DNA of 64,000 nucleotides, from NCBI GenBank assembly GCA_029260555.1, contig JAJDCZ010000007.1, positions 38,563 through 102,562 on the forward strand, written 5' to 3'. The notes under the pieces were generated by a model. The model had not been told where the DNA came from. It saw only the letters and a program-made list of their open reading frames with translations, and ran no database searches. Position 1 is the first letter of the stretch, and every line of letters starts with the position of its first letter. The stretch is from Phycisphaerales bacterium. GTDB taxonomy: Bacteria > Planctomycetota > Phycisphaerae > Phycisphaerales > UBA1924. Both the position numbers and the translations under genes were made by a program. This document shows, piece by piece, positions 45,082 to 53,638 of the stretch.

Positions 45082-46955
45082 GTTGCTACCTCAGTTTCTT
45101 TGTCAGATTCACCGCCACGCAGCGAGTTCCAGTAGGCAATAAATACAAGACGCAGCCCAAGCCACCACGCATATACCGCAAAGATCGACTGACATCCTTC
45201 ATAAGTGATCAGGCCGTGTGCGGTCTCATTTCGTAAATTGGGCCCCATCGCATTGCAGTAGATTGCTCGTATCTCAAATGCCAGGTCGGGACCGAATATT
45301 CGCTCGACTTCCGGCAGTTCCATCAAAGTACTGAGCCCGTTTTCTGTCTCAATACCCTTCTGATCGAGGCAGGTTGTTTGTACTCCCGCGTCCTTCAAAT
45401 GAAACCTGACCATGTTCTCAATCTGCGGCGCGAGCAAGTGGATTGCAGATACGAAATCTTGGTCGTATCCGGCAAACAATGCTTTGCCGAACAGCCTCGC
45501 TCGATCTTTGGGGACAATTGGTGACTGGCTTGCCAAACCAACGAAATCAGCTTCTCGGAGCCGATGCTCTTGGATCAGAATCTCGAGTGCTGGCACGATA
45601 TCGGCTTGAACGACGATGCCTACGAGCACGCTGTAATTCCGAATCATCTCGGCTTGAATAGCAGCGTCATCATCTTCCGAAGACGAGTCTCCCAAACTCA
45701 TGCCGGGCTTCTTGGCGATCACTCGTCCATCGCGGCTCCTGACGGTCGCGGGAAACAATCCGGTCAGAGGATGAGCCTTCAGATTCTTAATCGCGGTTTC
45801 ACGAATGCTCTTGGCATTGATCTGATACAAGCCTGCAAAAGCACCAAGCGCATCATTCGCGCTCTTTCCTCGTACCGAATCCCGTGCTTTCTCGACCATT
45901 TCGGAGATATCGATGCCCTCGGTTGTGATCGTGCCCATCTCTTCAAGTGCTCGTTTACCTGATTCGCTGAGCTTCGCTCGGAGTTCAGCCATTCGTTCAT
46001 CGACCTTGTGGAGTGCTCTCTGAGCCCGTGGGATAGTGCGGTAGGTTTGAATCGCGTTCTCGTAGAAACTCGCCGCCACCATATGGCTCGGGTTCTGCTC
46101 CGCTGCAATTCTTGCCTCGGCTTCACGGACCCAGCACTCGGCAACTGCGACCGTCATTTCAGTCGCCTTTGCTTCGTCGTCGTCATTTCTGAACCACTTG
46201 GCCGCACGATCGAAATAGTCGCGGCAACGGTACTGATCACCAGTCTTTTCAATCTCGTGTGCCAGTTCCTCAAGATGCTCCGCGATCGGACGCACTTGAT
46301 CCCGAATTAGGAGCTGTGTGTTGTCGTCCAGCAAATCGCTCAACCAGAGAGCGAGATATCCGTCATCTGCCCCCGCAGAATCAAATGCATTCATGATCGA
46401 TTCGCCGATCTCTTTCAACCGTTCTCTTGTCCCATTGCCAAGCATTCGGGCCAGCCCGGCAGCCCGCTTCCAGCACTCACCCCCGTCACTAATCCAAGTG
46501 TCCTTGTCGAGTGGGATCTTTCGATAAGCATCAATCGCCATCTTGGCGAAGTCAGGATCGCGTGGTGTTGCACACAACCAGACTACATCGGCCAAGCGAG
46601 CCTGAAGCCAGGGGTTGTCAATATCGGTTGCGGTCTCGGCGAAGAACTTGATGTCAGCTTCCGAGAAGTCCTCAGGGATCGCCGATCGTCCGTTTGGCAT
46701 GACCATCATCGGTTTGAATGGCTCGTTGTTGCTCTCGGGCTTGAGCATCATCGAGCAGGCATCCGCGAGCAGCCAGAGGACTTTGCCCTTACTCTTGTCG
46801 CCTTCTTCCATCGCCTTCTTGGCAGCTTCAGAGAGCGCGGACCAGATGCCGGCGTAGCCTTCTCGCTTAGCAGAGGCGACAGCTTGCTTCCAGCCAGACT
46901 TGGAAAAGTCTTCAGCCGTCACAATCAAATCTTTTGGATAGCGTTCTCCGCACAT
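45078..46955 (-). CDS. DUF4209-like protein with C-terminal HEPN-type motif
   Basis: A 625-residue protein. Residues 1-420 form a long helical repeat-like region (many Ala, Glu, Trp; TPR-like pattern). The C-terminal 180 residues resemble DUF4209: IHLLAPQIENMVRFHLKDAGV ... RNETAHGLITYEG, with an RxxxxH motif (R575, H580), the catalytic pattern of HEPN ribonucleases. It lies 17 bases after the 46973 gene and overlaps hsdR. Being inside the hsd operon it may be a toxin-like second line of defence, or a structural partner. RNase action is inference only. Confidence 0.72.
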   Translation of the reverse strand: MCGERYPKDLIVTAEDFSKSGWKQAVASAKREGYAGIWSALSEAAKKAMEEGDKSKGKVLWLLADACSMMLKPESNNEPFKPMMVMPNGRSAIPEDFSEADIKFFAETATDIDNPWLQARLADVVWLCATPRDPDFAKMAIDAYRKIPLDKDTWISDGGECWKRAAGLARMLGNGTRERLKEIGESIMNAFDSAGADDGYLALWLSDLLDDNTQLLIRDQVRPIAEHLEELAHEIEKTGDQYRCRDYFDRAAKWFRNDDDEAKATEMTVAVAECWVREAEARIAAEQNPSHMVAASFYENAIQTYRTIPRAQRALHKVDERMAELRAKLSESGKRALEEMGTITTEGIDISEMVEKARDSVRGKSANDALGAFAGLYQINAKSIRETAIKNLKAHPLTGLFPATVRSRDGRVIAKKPGMSLGDSSSEDDDAAIQAEMIRNYSVLVGIVVQADIVPALEILIQEHRLREADFVGLASQSPIVPKDRARLFGKALFAGYDQDFVSAIHLLAPQIENMVRFHLKDAGVQTTCLDQKGIETENGLSTLMELPEVERIFGPDLAFEIRAIYCNAMGPNLRNETAHGLITYEGCQSIFAVYAWWLGLRLVFIAYWNSLRGGESDKETEVAT

Positions 46956-46972
46956 GCTGCTAGTGACCTTGC

Positions 46973-47527
46973 TTACGCAATGGGGTACCCCATCCCTTTC
47001 AACAGGAACCGGCTGGTTCGTTTGTCTAACTTTGTAGCTCGACCAGAAAAACCTTGTAGTTTGCCAAATGGCTTCAGTTGGTGTTTTCTCTGTAGTTGCT
47101 TATTCACATCTTCGGCATACTCAAGTACACGAGCAATGGCATTGCGAATCCTGTCGTCGGTTGTCGATTTCCCATGCATGATGGCGTCTCGGGTTTCTTC
47201 AGCGCTCTTCAGATCCGCGTGTGCAGTTCTTGGAAGCTCGATATCAAATACCGTCTTGTAGATGACTACAAAGTTCTTGCGAGTCATGTGCATTCTACTA
47301 ACTGCGCCCTTCGCAACCTCGGCGTTGACCTTGTGAATCTTGACAGCCCCGCAGTACAACGCCATATTCTGCCCCAGTTCAAGCCGAGAAAACACATACG
47401 CCAAGCACACTTCCATTGGAAAGTCGTCGAGTAAATCCGGAATATGCTCGAAGTACTCTCGCACTTCTTCAGAGCAGTTATCAAATGCGTTCTTCAATCC
47501 TCGCTTGGATTTGATCTGTGTGGCCAT
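46973..47527 (-). CDS. small HEPN-like protein between hsdS and hsdR
   Basis: A 184-residue helical protein with no family I can name. It carries ETRDAIMHGKSTTDDRIRNAIARVLEYAEDVN, with an RxxxxH motif (R113, H118) near the start of a long helix, as in HEPN domains. The C-terminus is basic. Its ATG shares one base with the hsdS stop (TGATG), so it is translationally coupled. Placed next to a second protein with the same motif, it may form a pair with it. Activity is unproved. Confidence 0.68.
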   Translation of the reverse strand: MATQIKSKRGLKNAFDNCSEEVREYFEHIPDLLDDFPMEVCLAYVFSRLELGQNMALYCGAVKIHKVNAEVAKGAVSRMHMTRKNFVVIYKTVFDIELPRTAHADLKSAEETRDAIMHGKSTTDDRIRNAIARVLEYAEDVNKQLQRKHQLKPFGKLQGFSGRATKLDKRTSRFLLKGMGYPIA

Positions 47528-49440
47528 CAGGCATGCACCTCCCCGCCGAAGAGTTCTGAAACCGCCTTGATCGCTTCAGAGATGTTGGTGTCAGAGAATG
47601 CTGAGCGATCAAGCTTCGCTTTCCACTCTGGGTGGTTGGCGATTACTTTCTTTACGCTCTCCACATCTACGGCTTTGCCTGAAGTGCGAAGATCCTCGGC
47701 GGCCATGTCCACCGTCGCCAGGACTTCAAGTTCATCGTTCTTCTTGTATCTGAACTGCTCCAGCCATTGCATGGCATCGGAGCCGTACCACTTCTCGAAA
47801 TACTCCTCCGCCTTGTCGATGCTGCAGGCGGCGACGAAGCCTTGGAACTTGCCGCTCTTCTGCTTGCTGATATAACCGTTCTCGACCGCGATCTTCTCGG
47901 GGCCGCCGTATTTGGTTGACGGGTTGTATGGCCCGGCGGCCTTCTTCAGATACCCTTCGGCCTTCTTCTCAGCGTGCCGATGCAGCAGATAGGAGTACTT
48001 CGTGTACCGCTTGCGGCCAAGGGGGTACTGCTCGCTCCCGAAGTGCTTTGTCAGCATCGAGATCACAACCGCCTCGTTGAAGGCCCAACTGTGGGGTTTC
48101 GTCCCCTTCGTTTCCTCAACGACTTCGGCTTTAGATTCTGCAACCTGTTGCTCAACCAACCGGATGCAGCCGGTGAGGAGTTGTTGCATCATGCCCTGCT
48201 TGATGTGTTTGGTCTTGGTGAGCCGGCGATCTAGAGCCCTGATCTCGGTGTCCATTGTGGAAAGGACAAGTGCAATCGCGGATTGTTCATCTACATGTGG
48301 AAGGTCAATTTCTATCTGAGCCAGATTCCGTGCATTGATGTGTACAACGGCATCACCTTGCCCAAAACGAGCTTTTTGAGATGCTACCGAAGGATGATTC
48401 ATCAGATGACCAAGGTACATGGAGTTCTGCCCATGCGGTGACAAAACCACAATATCGCCTCCTGCATAGGCCGGTTCTGTACCAAGATATGCTGCACAGC
48501 GTCCAATCTCTTCTGCCGTCTCACCTGAGCCAGCAAAGAGCAGGTCGCCGGTTTTAATGGACAGCGATGTCTGAGCAACGGCAGCTGATATTCTGGAGAT
48601 GGGTGCGAACACATAGTTAAAATACCGCGTATACAGTTCGCCGTAGCGAATGCAGGAAATGCCCTCGTCAGACACCTCATTGCGTCTGATTCCACGCCCC
48701 TTTGAAAAAGGACCTAGGTCGTCCAATCGTTTGGGGACCCACTCTCTACTAAACCCCGGCAGGCGGGTTTTGGCGGTGAGGAGTTGCTGCATGGTGGCCT
48801 GCTTGATGGCTCGCTTCTTGGTGATTAGTTTCGTGAGCGAGCCGATTAGTCGATCTGCGTCCGACAACGCCTCAGCGATGGCGCGTTGTTCATCCGGTGG
48901 GGGTACCGATAACGGAACCAATGTGAATTTATCCTTGGGAAGGTGTGCGATACTCGTCTGTGTGACATAGTTTGTTAAGAACCCGGTTTGAGTCCACATC
49001 CGAAGGTAGCTCATCATCAAGTAGGCGTCGTAGCCCCGGATAGATCGAAGACGATGAATTGCTTTCTGGTAGTAGCATTCAGGAACCTGTTCATCCCAGA
49101 TAGCCGCTCGTCCTATCTCACCGCCTTCGCAAACCAACAGATCACCCGACCGTAAACGAAATCGATGTAGGTCTGATGAGGTCATCGGGACCGTTGCCAG
49201 TTTATCAATGTCCACTGTTCCCCATTGAACTGCGCGATTGCCAAGATAGGGTTTTGAAACACCAATGTTCTTGGCGGAGTCTAACATTTTACCGAGTTGC
49301 ATTCTGAACTCTTTGCCTACCGTGGATTCTTCCCAGTCCTGTGGTACTATCCCCGCCTCTGTCCACTTGTAGCCATGCGGCATACTGTGCGAGCCGGTGA
49401 ATCGGAGCCGTGAGTTTGTTGATGTCACAGCATTACTCAT
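47527..49440 (-). CDS. hsdS: type I restriction enzyme, S (specificity) subunit with extra C-terminal domain
   Basis: DNA-recognition subunit of 637 residues; usual HsdS is 400-450. Two target recognition domains (about 20-190 and 225-400) each end in the conserved coiled-coil spacer: PPPDEQRAIAEALSDADRLI... MQQLLTAKTRLPGF and VDEQSAIALVLSTMDTEI... MMQQLLTGCIRL. An additional domain of about 190 residues follows from about 445 (FNEAVVISMLTKHFG ... KKAAGPYNPSTKYGG ... ISKQKSGKFQ). It resembles accessory extensions seen on other HsdS proteins. The ATG at 49440 overlaps the hsdM stop (ATGA). Confidence 0.93.
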   Translation of the reverse strand: MSNAVTSTNSRLRFTGSHSMPHGYKWTEAGIVPQDWEESTVGKEFRMQLGKMLDSAKNIGVSKPYLGNRAVQWGTVDIDKLATVPMTSSDLHRFRLRSGDLLVCEGGEIGRAAIWDEQVPECYYQKAIHRLRSIRGYDAYLMMSYLRMWTQTGFLTNYVTQTSIAHLPKDKFTLVPLSVPPPDEQRAIAEALSDADRLIGSLTKLITKKRAIKQATMQQLLTAKTRLPGFSREWVPKRLDDLGPFSKGRGIRRNEVSDEGISCIRYGELYTRYFNYVFAPISRISAAVAQTSLSIKTGDLLFAGSGETAEEIGRCAAYLGTEPAYAGGDIVVLSPHGQNSMYLGHLMNHPSVASQKARFGQGDAVVHINARNLAQIEIDLPHVDEQSAIALVLSTMDTEIRALDRRLTKTKHIKQGMMQQLLTGCIRLVEQQVAESKAEVVEETKGTKPHSWAFNEAVVISMLTKHFGSEQYPLGRKRYTKYSYLLHRHAEKKAEGYLKKAAGPYNPSTKYGGPEKIAVENGYISKQKSGKFQGFVAACSIDKAEEYFEKWYGSDAMQWLEQFRYKKNDELEVLATVDMAAEDLRTSGKAVDVESVKKVIANHPEWKAKLDRSAFSDTNISEAIKAVSELFGGEVHA

Positions 49441-51887
49441 GCCCACACCAGCCCCATCTTCTTGAGGTGGTCGGCAACCGTCTCGCCCAACTCCTCGACT
49501 TCAGAGACCAACTCAGGCAGTGTCTGGGCGTAGCGCTCATCGAGTTCCTTGACACGCCCCGCGAGTTGCTGGGTGAGCCGATCGACTTCGCCCTCGATCG
49601 CTGTCTTGATTGATGCGAGCCACTTGTCATCAACCACCAGCGACTTGATCTCGTTCTTGGTGAGTTTGGGATACTTGGCCAGCACAGCCAAATCGAGCGT
49701 CGCTTGCATGTCATTGACAATCTTGGCGGCCTTGGATTCTTTCTCGACCAGCTTGGCACAGGCCTCAATGATTTCACGCTCGTCATCAAACTCGGTGATG
49801 CCCTTGATCTCTTTGAGGCGTGCCTTGATGCTGGACTTGGTGATCTTGCCCGCATCGGTTTTAGCGTCTTCGAGCAGCCCCTCCTCGCCCGAATGGTCTT
49901 CAACAAACTCTTCAAGTTCAGCTGCGACGACATCGCGTTTGGCTTGGGCTTTATCAATCGCTGCTTGCTCTTTGGCGAAGAACTGAGCCACAATAAGAGC
50001 GGGCGGGATGAGATCCATCTTGTATTTTTTGCGTTTGATGGTGAGGTCCGGCGTCTCCTTGATCTTCTTCTCTTTGTCTACGATGACCGCACGCGGCTTG
50101 GCGGCCTCGACCCAACCATCGGCAGCGATGAGGTAGATATCATCCTGCATGGTCTCGGCCCAGTAATCCATGAGTTGCTGGAAGATGTCATAGCGATCGA
50201 GCAGCGAGACCTTTGTGAACCGCTTGAGCAGATCCTCTGATAATGTATTTGCAACACTCTTGGGTTTTGATCCTGCCTCGAGGCCAGAGAGGGTTGGCTC
50301 ATGGGCCTTGCGCCACTTCTTGAAGATCTTGGTCACTGAACCGGCGTAGGTCTTGAACTCATCATGCCCAAGAATCGCGGGTTTGACCTGGCGGATTTCA
50401 ATCTTTGGTTCTGAGTAGCCGGGGCGGCCGTTGGATTTGAAGAGTTCCTTCCGCAGCGTTGGGAAGACTATCCAGAACGATTCCAAGGCATCGATATCGC
50501 ATGTAGGGATGCCGCCGTTGAGGTGGCCATCGAGATCATGTAGGTCTTCGGGTTCGGAGGAATCGATGTAGCGTGGGATGTTGAGGTTGTAATCGTTGGC
50601 GGGGTTGGCGATCTCATTGACGGGAACCATGCGGGAGTATCGCGGCTGCTCAATCTGATTGCTGAAGACATCGACGATTCGGTGGATGTCTTGATCTCGG
50701 AGCCGGTTCTTGTTGCCGTCCTTCTTAAAGCCCTTGCTGGCATCGATCATGAAAATTCCGGTGCGGGCGTGGGCGTTCTCTTTGTCGATGATGAGAATGC
50801 ATGCCGGGATACCGGTGCCATAGAACAGGTTGCCGGGGAGCCCGATGATGCCCTTGATGTATCCGCGTTTGATGATCTCGCGGCGGATGTCGGCTTCCTT
50901 GTTGCCCCGGAAGAGCACGCCGTGAGGCAAAATGATCGCGCCCTTGCCCTTGCTCTTGAGGGACTTGATGAGATGGAGTAGGAAGGCATAATCGCCGTTC
51001 TTTGCGGGCGGAATGCCATACTCGAAGCGTTCGAACTCATCGTGCTCAGGGTTGAGACCGTTAGCCCATGCCTTGGTTGAGAATGGAGGGTTAGCGACGG
51101 CGAAGTCAAACGCCTGGAGTGATCCATTGTTCTTCTTAAAATACGGTGCGGCGAGGGTGTTGCCTTTCCAAACATCGGCCGTGGGATGGCCGTGGAGGAT
51201 CATGTTCATCCGGGCGAGGGCCCATGTCGCGTTGTCGTTCTCTTGGCCATAGATTGTGATGCCACGGGGTGCTTCGTCGGCTGCCTTGAGGAGGAGAGAG
51301 CCGGAGCCACAGGTAGGGTCATAGAGGGATTGATCTTGCTTGGTGCCCGAGCCGATTCCGATCACCTTGGCGAGAATCCGGGAGACCTCGGCTGGGGTGT
51401 AGAACTGGCCTTTGCTCTTGCCAGACTCGGTGGCGAAATGTCGCATCAGGTACTCGTATGCGTCACCGAGTAGATCATCGCCTTCAGCACGATTTGCACG
51501 GAAATCGAGTCCCTCGAAGATGCCGACAAGGGCGGAAAGACGATCCTGCATCTCTTTGCCCGAACCGAGTTTGGTCTCATCGTTGAAGTCTGCAGCACGA
51601 CCTGGGAGTAGGAAGTCGAGACCGTTCGCCTCTGCCAGCTTGGAGATAATCTTGTTGATCTTGTCGCCGATCTCCTTGTCGCCTTTAAGGGCAACCATGT
51701 CGGCGAAGCTGCCACCTTTGGGCACTTCGATCAATGCATCGGCCTTGTCGGCATACTTGTCCGACACATATTTCATGAACAGCAAAGTGAGGACATAATC
51801 CTTGTACTGTGAAGCATCCATACCGCCGCGCAGCTCGTTGCAGCATGACCAGAGCGAGCTGTAGAGTTGAGATTTCTTCAATGCCAT
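49437..51887 (-). CDS. hsdM: type I restriction enzyme, M (methyltransferase) subunit
   Basis: N6-adenine methyltransferase subunit, about 816 residues, longer than most (500-550). The N-terminal HsdM_N helical domain (LYSSLWSCCNELRGGMDASQYKDYVLTLLFMKYVSDKY) is followed by the SAM motif DPTCGSGSLL (190-199) and catalytic NPPF (266-269). The C-terminal 350 residues (from about 460) are an extended region rich in Lys/Glu helices (LTIKRKKYKMDLIPPALIVAQFFAKEQAAIDKAQAKRD). GAGGA upstream favours the ATG at 51887; an ATG at 51902 directly after the HTH stop (TAAATG) is possible. Confidence 0.95.
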   Translation of the reverse strand: MALKKSQLYSSLWSCCNELRGGMDASQYKDYVLTLLFMKYVSDKYADKADALIEVPKGGSFADMVALKGDKEIGDKINKIISKLAEANGLDFLLPGRAADFNDETKLGSGKEMQDRLSALVGIFEGLDFRANRAEGDDLLGDAYEYLMRHFATESGKSKGQFYTPAEVSRILAKVIGIGSGTKQDQSLYDPTCGSGSLLLKAADEAPRGITIYGQENDNATWALARMNMILHGHPTADVWKGNTLAAPYFKKNNGSLQAFDFAVANPPFSTKAWANGLNPEHDEFERFEYGIPPAKNGDYAFLLHLIKSLKSKGKGAIILPHGVLFRGNKEADIRREIIKRGYIKGIIGLPGNLFYGTGIPACILIIDKENAHARTGIFMIDASKGFKKDGNKNRLRDQDIHRIVDVFSNQIEQPRYSRMVPVNEIANPANDYNLNIPRYIDSSEPEDLHDLDGHLNGGIPTCDIDALESFWIVFPTLRKELFKSNGRPGYSEPKIEIRQVKPAILGHDEFKTYAGSVTKIFKKWRKAHEPTLSGLEAGSKPKSVANTLSEDLLKRFTKVSLLDRYDIFQQLMDYWAETMQDDIYLIAADGWVEAAKPRAVIVDKEKKIKETPDLTIKRKKYKMDLIPPALIVAQFFAKEQAAIDKAQAKRDVVAAELEEFVEDHSGEEGLLEDAKTDAGKITKSSIKARLKEIKGITEFDDEREIIEACAKLVEKESKAAKIVNDMQATLDLAVLAKYPKLTKNEIKSLVVDDKWLASIKTAIEGEVDRLTQQLAGRVKELDERYAQTLPELVSEVEELGETVADHLKKMGLVWA

Positions 51888-51902
51888 GCGTGGCGTCCTC
51901 AT

Positions 51903-52127
51903 TTACTTAATATCAAAATTGCTCCCAGCTGTACCCGCAGTGAGCCAACGATCGATCGTCGTCCGCAGGAACCGCCAGTGTCTCCCCACCTTCTGTCCCG
52001 GCACTCGGCCCTCTTGGGCGAGTTTGTAGAGCGATGACTTCGAGACCTGCAGATAGACCGCGAGGTCGTCGATGGTCATCACCTCCGGCGTCGAAGATGG
52101 CGGGTTGCCCTGACGGTCACCAGACAT
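51903..52127 (-). CDS. excisionase-type (MerR-like) DNA-binding protein
   Basis: A 74-residue protein that is essentially one winged helix-turn-helix: MTIDDLAVYLQVSKSSLYKLAQEGRVPGQKVGRHWRFLRTTIDRWL, the excisionase-family signature. It is the first gene of the restriction operon and its stop abuts the upstream hsdM start. It may regulate the operon in the manner of a control protein, or assist excision of the element as a Xis. The position at the head of the hsd operon favours regulation. Confidence 0.85.
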   Translation of the reverse strand: MSGDRQGNPPSSTPEVMTIDDLAVYLQVSKSSLYKLAQEGRVPGQKVGRHWRFLRTTIDRWLTAGTAGSNFDIK

Positions 52128-52208
52128 ACAAACGAATGGTAGCCGTTGCTAGCGGTGGCTGCCTGTTGTTCGGTGGTTGAACTGACACAATGTGCCTGCG
52201 GGCAGCGT

Positions 52209-52224
52209 TGGCGCTCGAGCGCCA
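52209..52224. promoter_or_regulatory. 16-bp perfect palindrome upstream of the restriction operon
   Basis: The sequence TGGCGCTCGAGCGCCA reads the same on both strands. It lies 82 bases before the HTH gene start and just past the phage-module terminator. It may be the operator of the HTH protein, or part of a bidirectional transcript end. Confidence 0.45.
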
Positions 52225-52225
52225 G

Positions 52226-52260
52226 TAAAAATAGCCATGCGCCGGGGCCACTTGGCTATT
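52226..52260 (-). terminator. terminator of the phage structural operon
   Basis: On the minus strand: eight-base arms AATAGCCA and TGGCTATT with a 15-base loop, followed by five T. The TAG stop of the Hint-domain gene (52256) lies in the first arm. It ends the long minus-strand structural transcript before the restriction operon. Confidence 0.75.
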
Positions 52261-53638
52261 TCTCGTTGTCGCTCCCGGAGCCAGACAGAGCACTGCTCGC
52301 CTGAGTCAGGTTTGATCCGCCGGATGAGGACGAACCGCTACCGGAGGAGCTGGCAAAGCTTGAGCCGCTGGACTTGCTGCCAGAGCCGCTGCCACTACCG
52401 CTTCCTGAACCTGATCCGCTGCCGGAGCCAGATCCCGAGCCGCCGGAAGTGTTGCCGATGCCGCCGGAGAGGCCGGGCAGGTCGTTGTGGACCCAGGCCC
52501 CGTCGGCCAGGTAGGTGTTGGTTCCGGGGACGGTGATCGACACGGTGCGGACGCGGCCGGGGATGCGTTCGATGGTGGTGATGAGTTCTTCGTTGAGATC
52601 GGGCGTGACGAGGTGGTCGCCGAGGCGGAGCAGGTCGGCCGAGCAGAAGCCCCATGCATCATCACGGCGGGCGAGGAAGGGGTGCTCGAAGGTCACCTTG
52701 ATGCGGCCATTGATGACGAAGAAGCCGTCGTGCTCGCCGAGCGTGACCTGCGACACCCCGGCCTGGCGGATGCGGGCGTCGTCGAGGCCTTCGGTGGATT
52801 GCCAGTCGTACTGGGCGCGGAAGGGGGCATCGACTTCGAGCCCGGGGACGGCCATCGAGAGGATTTGGTCGCCCGGCTGGAGTGATTCGATGGGGACGCG
52901 CCGGGTCGGCGTGATATGGACGAGCGTGCCGAAGAGGAAGCAGTTGGAGCCGGAACCCCCACTTGACCCGCCGCTCGATCCGCCAGATGAGCCGCCGGAA
53001 CTGCCGCTGCTTGAACCACTCGAAGAGCCGCTCGATGATGAGCTTGAACCTGACGAGCTGGATGCGTCGGATGACCCGCCACCGCTTGAACCCCCGCCTG
53101 AAGACCCACCACCAGACGATCCGCCGCCTGATGAGCCCCCGCCGCTCGAACCTCCTCCCGAAGACCCGCCGCCGGAAGAACCCGGTCCCGATAAGCCGGG
53201 GCCGGATGAGCCCGCGGACGAACCGGGGCCTGAGTCGGTCGAGCTAGCAGCGGAACTCGTCAGCGAGCTGCCAGTTGATGATGGAGCACTCGATCCGCCG
53301 GTCGAACCGCCACTGGGCGAACTCGACAAACCACTCGATGAGACGCTGCCTTCCGTGCTCGATGCGATTGACGACATGCTTGAAGATGGGCTGGACATGC
53401 TGCTCGAAGACGAACTGGATGACGAACTCGGCGTCGAGAAACTCTCGGTGTTGGTCGAACTGGGCGTGGTGTAGCTGTCGGTTTCGGTGGAACTCGACGG
53501 CATCGTACTTTCGGTGCTGCTGCTCATCGACGACACGGATTCGGTCGGCGTGGAGAGCTCGCTCGAACCGCCGCCGTCCGGGGCTCTGCCGGTCGCCCAG
53601 ACGGGCAGGAAGAGGTAGTAGCGTGTCGGCTCGCTCAT
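52256..53638 (-). CDS. Ser/Gly-repeat tail-associated protein with embedded Hint (intein-like) domain
   Basis: A 460-residue protein with about 230 residues of Ser/Gly/Thr low complexity (including seven GGGSS units at 156-190). A Hint domain follows at about 233-385: it starts CFLFGTLVHI (C233), has the B-block TFEHPF and ends TYLADGAWVHND (H384, N385). A second GS-rich tail follows. Cys at the first position and the HN end match self-splicing or self-cleaving inteins; the +1 residue is Asp, so cleavage is likelier than clean splicing. The ATG at 53638 overlaps the upstream gene's stop. It is the last gene of the tail module. Confidence 0.85.
   Translation of the reverse strand: MSEPTRYYLFLPVWATGRAPDGGGSSELSTPTESVSSMSSSTESTMPSSSTETDSYTTPSSTNTESFSTPSSSSSSSSSSMSSPSSSMSSIASSTEGSVSSSGLSSSPSGGSTGGSSAPSSTGSSLTSSAASSTDSGPGSSAGSSGPGLSGPGSSGGGSSGGGSSGGGSSGGGSSGGGSSGGGSSGGGSSDASSSSGSSSSSSGSSSGSSSGSSGGSSGGSSGGSSGGSGSNCFLFGTLVHITPTRRVPIESLQPGDQILSMAVPGLEVDAPFRAQYDWQSTEGLDDARIRQAGVSQVTLGEHDGFFVINGRIKVTFEHPFLARRDDAWGFCSADLLRLGDHLVTPDLNEELITTIERIPGRVRTVSITVPGTNTYLADGAWVHNDLPGLSGGIGNTSGGSGSGSGSGSGSGSGSGSGSGSKSSGSSFASSSGSGSSSSGGSNLTQASSALSGSGSDNEK
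53069..53173 (-). repeat. seven 15-base repeats encoding GGGSS
   Basis: Imperfect tandem repeats inside the Hint-protein gene, each coding for GGGSS (residues 156-190). Further GGSS and GS repeats flank it up to the Hint domain. Such tracts vary in length by slippage, and may be mis-assembled. Confidence 0.8.

Noticed and set aside
53069..53173. Tandem repeats as a possible CRISPR array
   Set aside because: The repeats are 15-base coding units without spacers, inside a protein gene. No CRISPR array is seen anywhere in the window.
52515..53474. A plus-strand frame rich in Asp, Pro and Glu
   Set aside because: It is the mirror of the Ser/Gly repeats on the opposite strand. The minus-strand reading has a Hint domain and proper operon overlaps.
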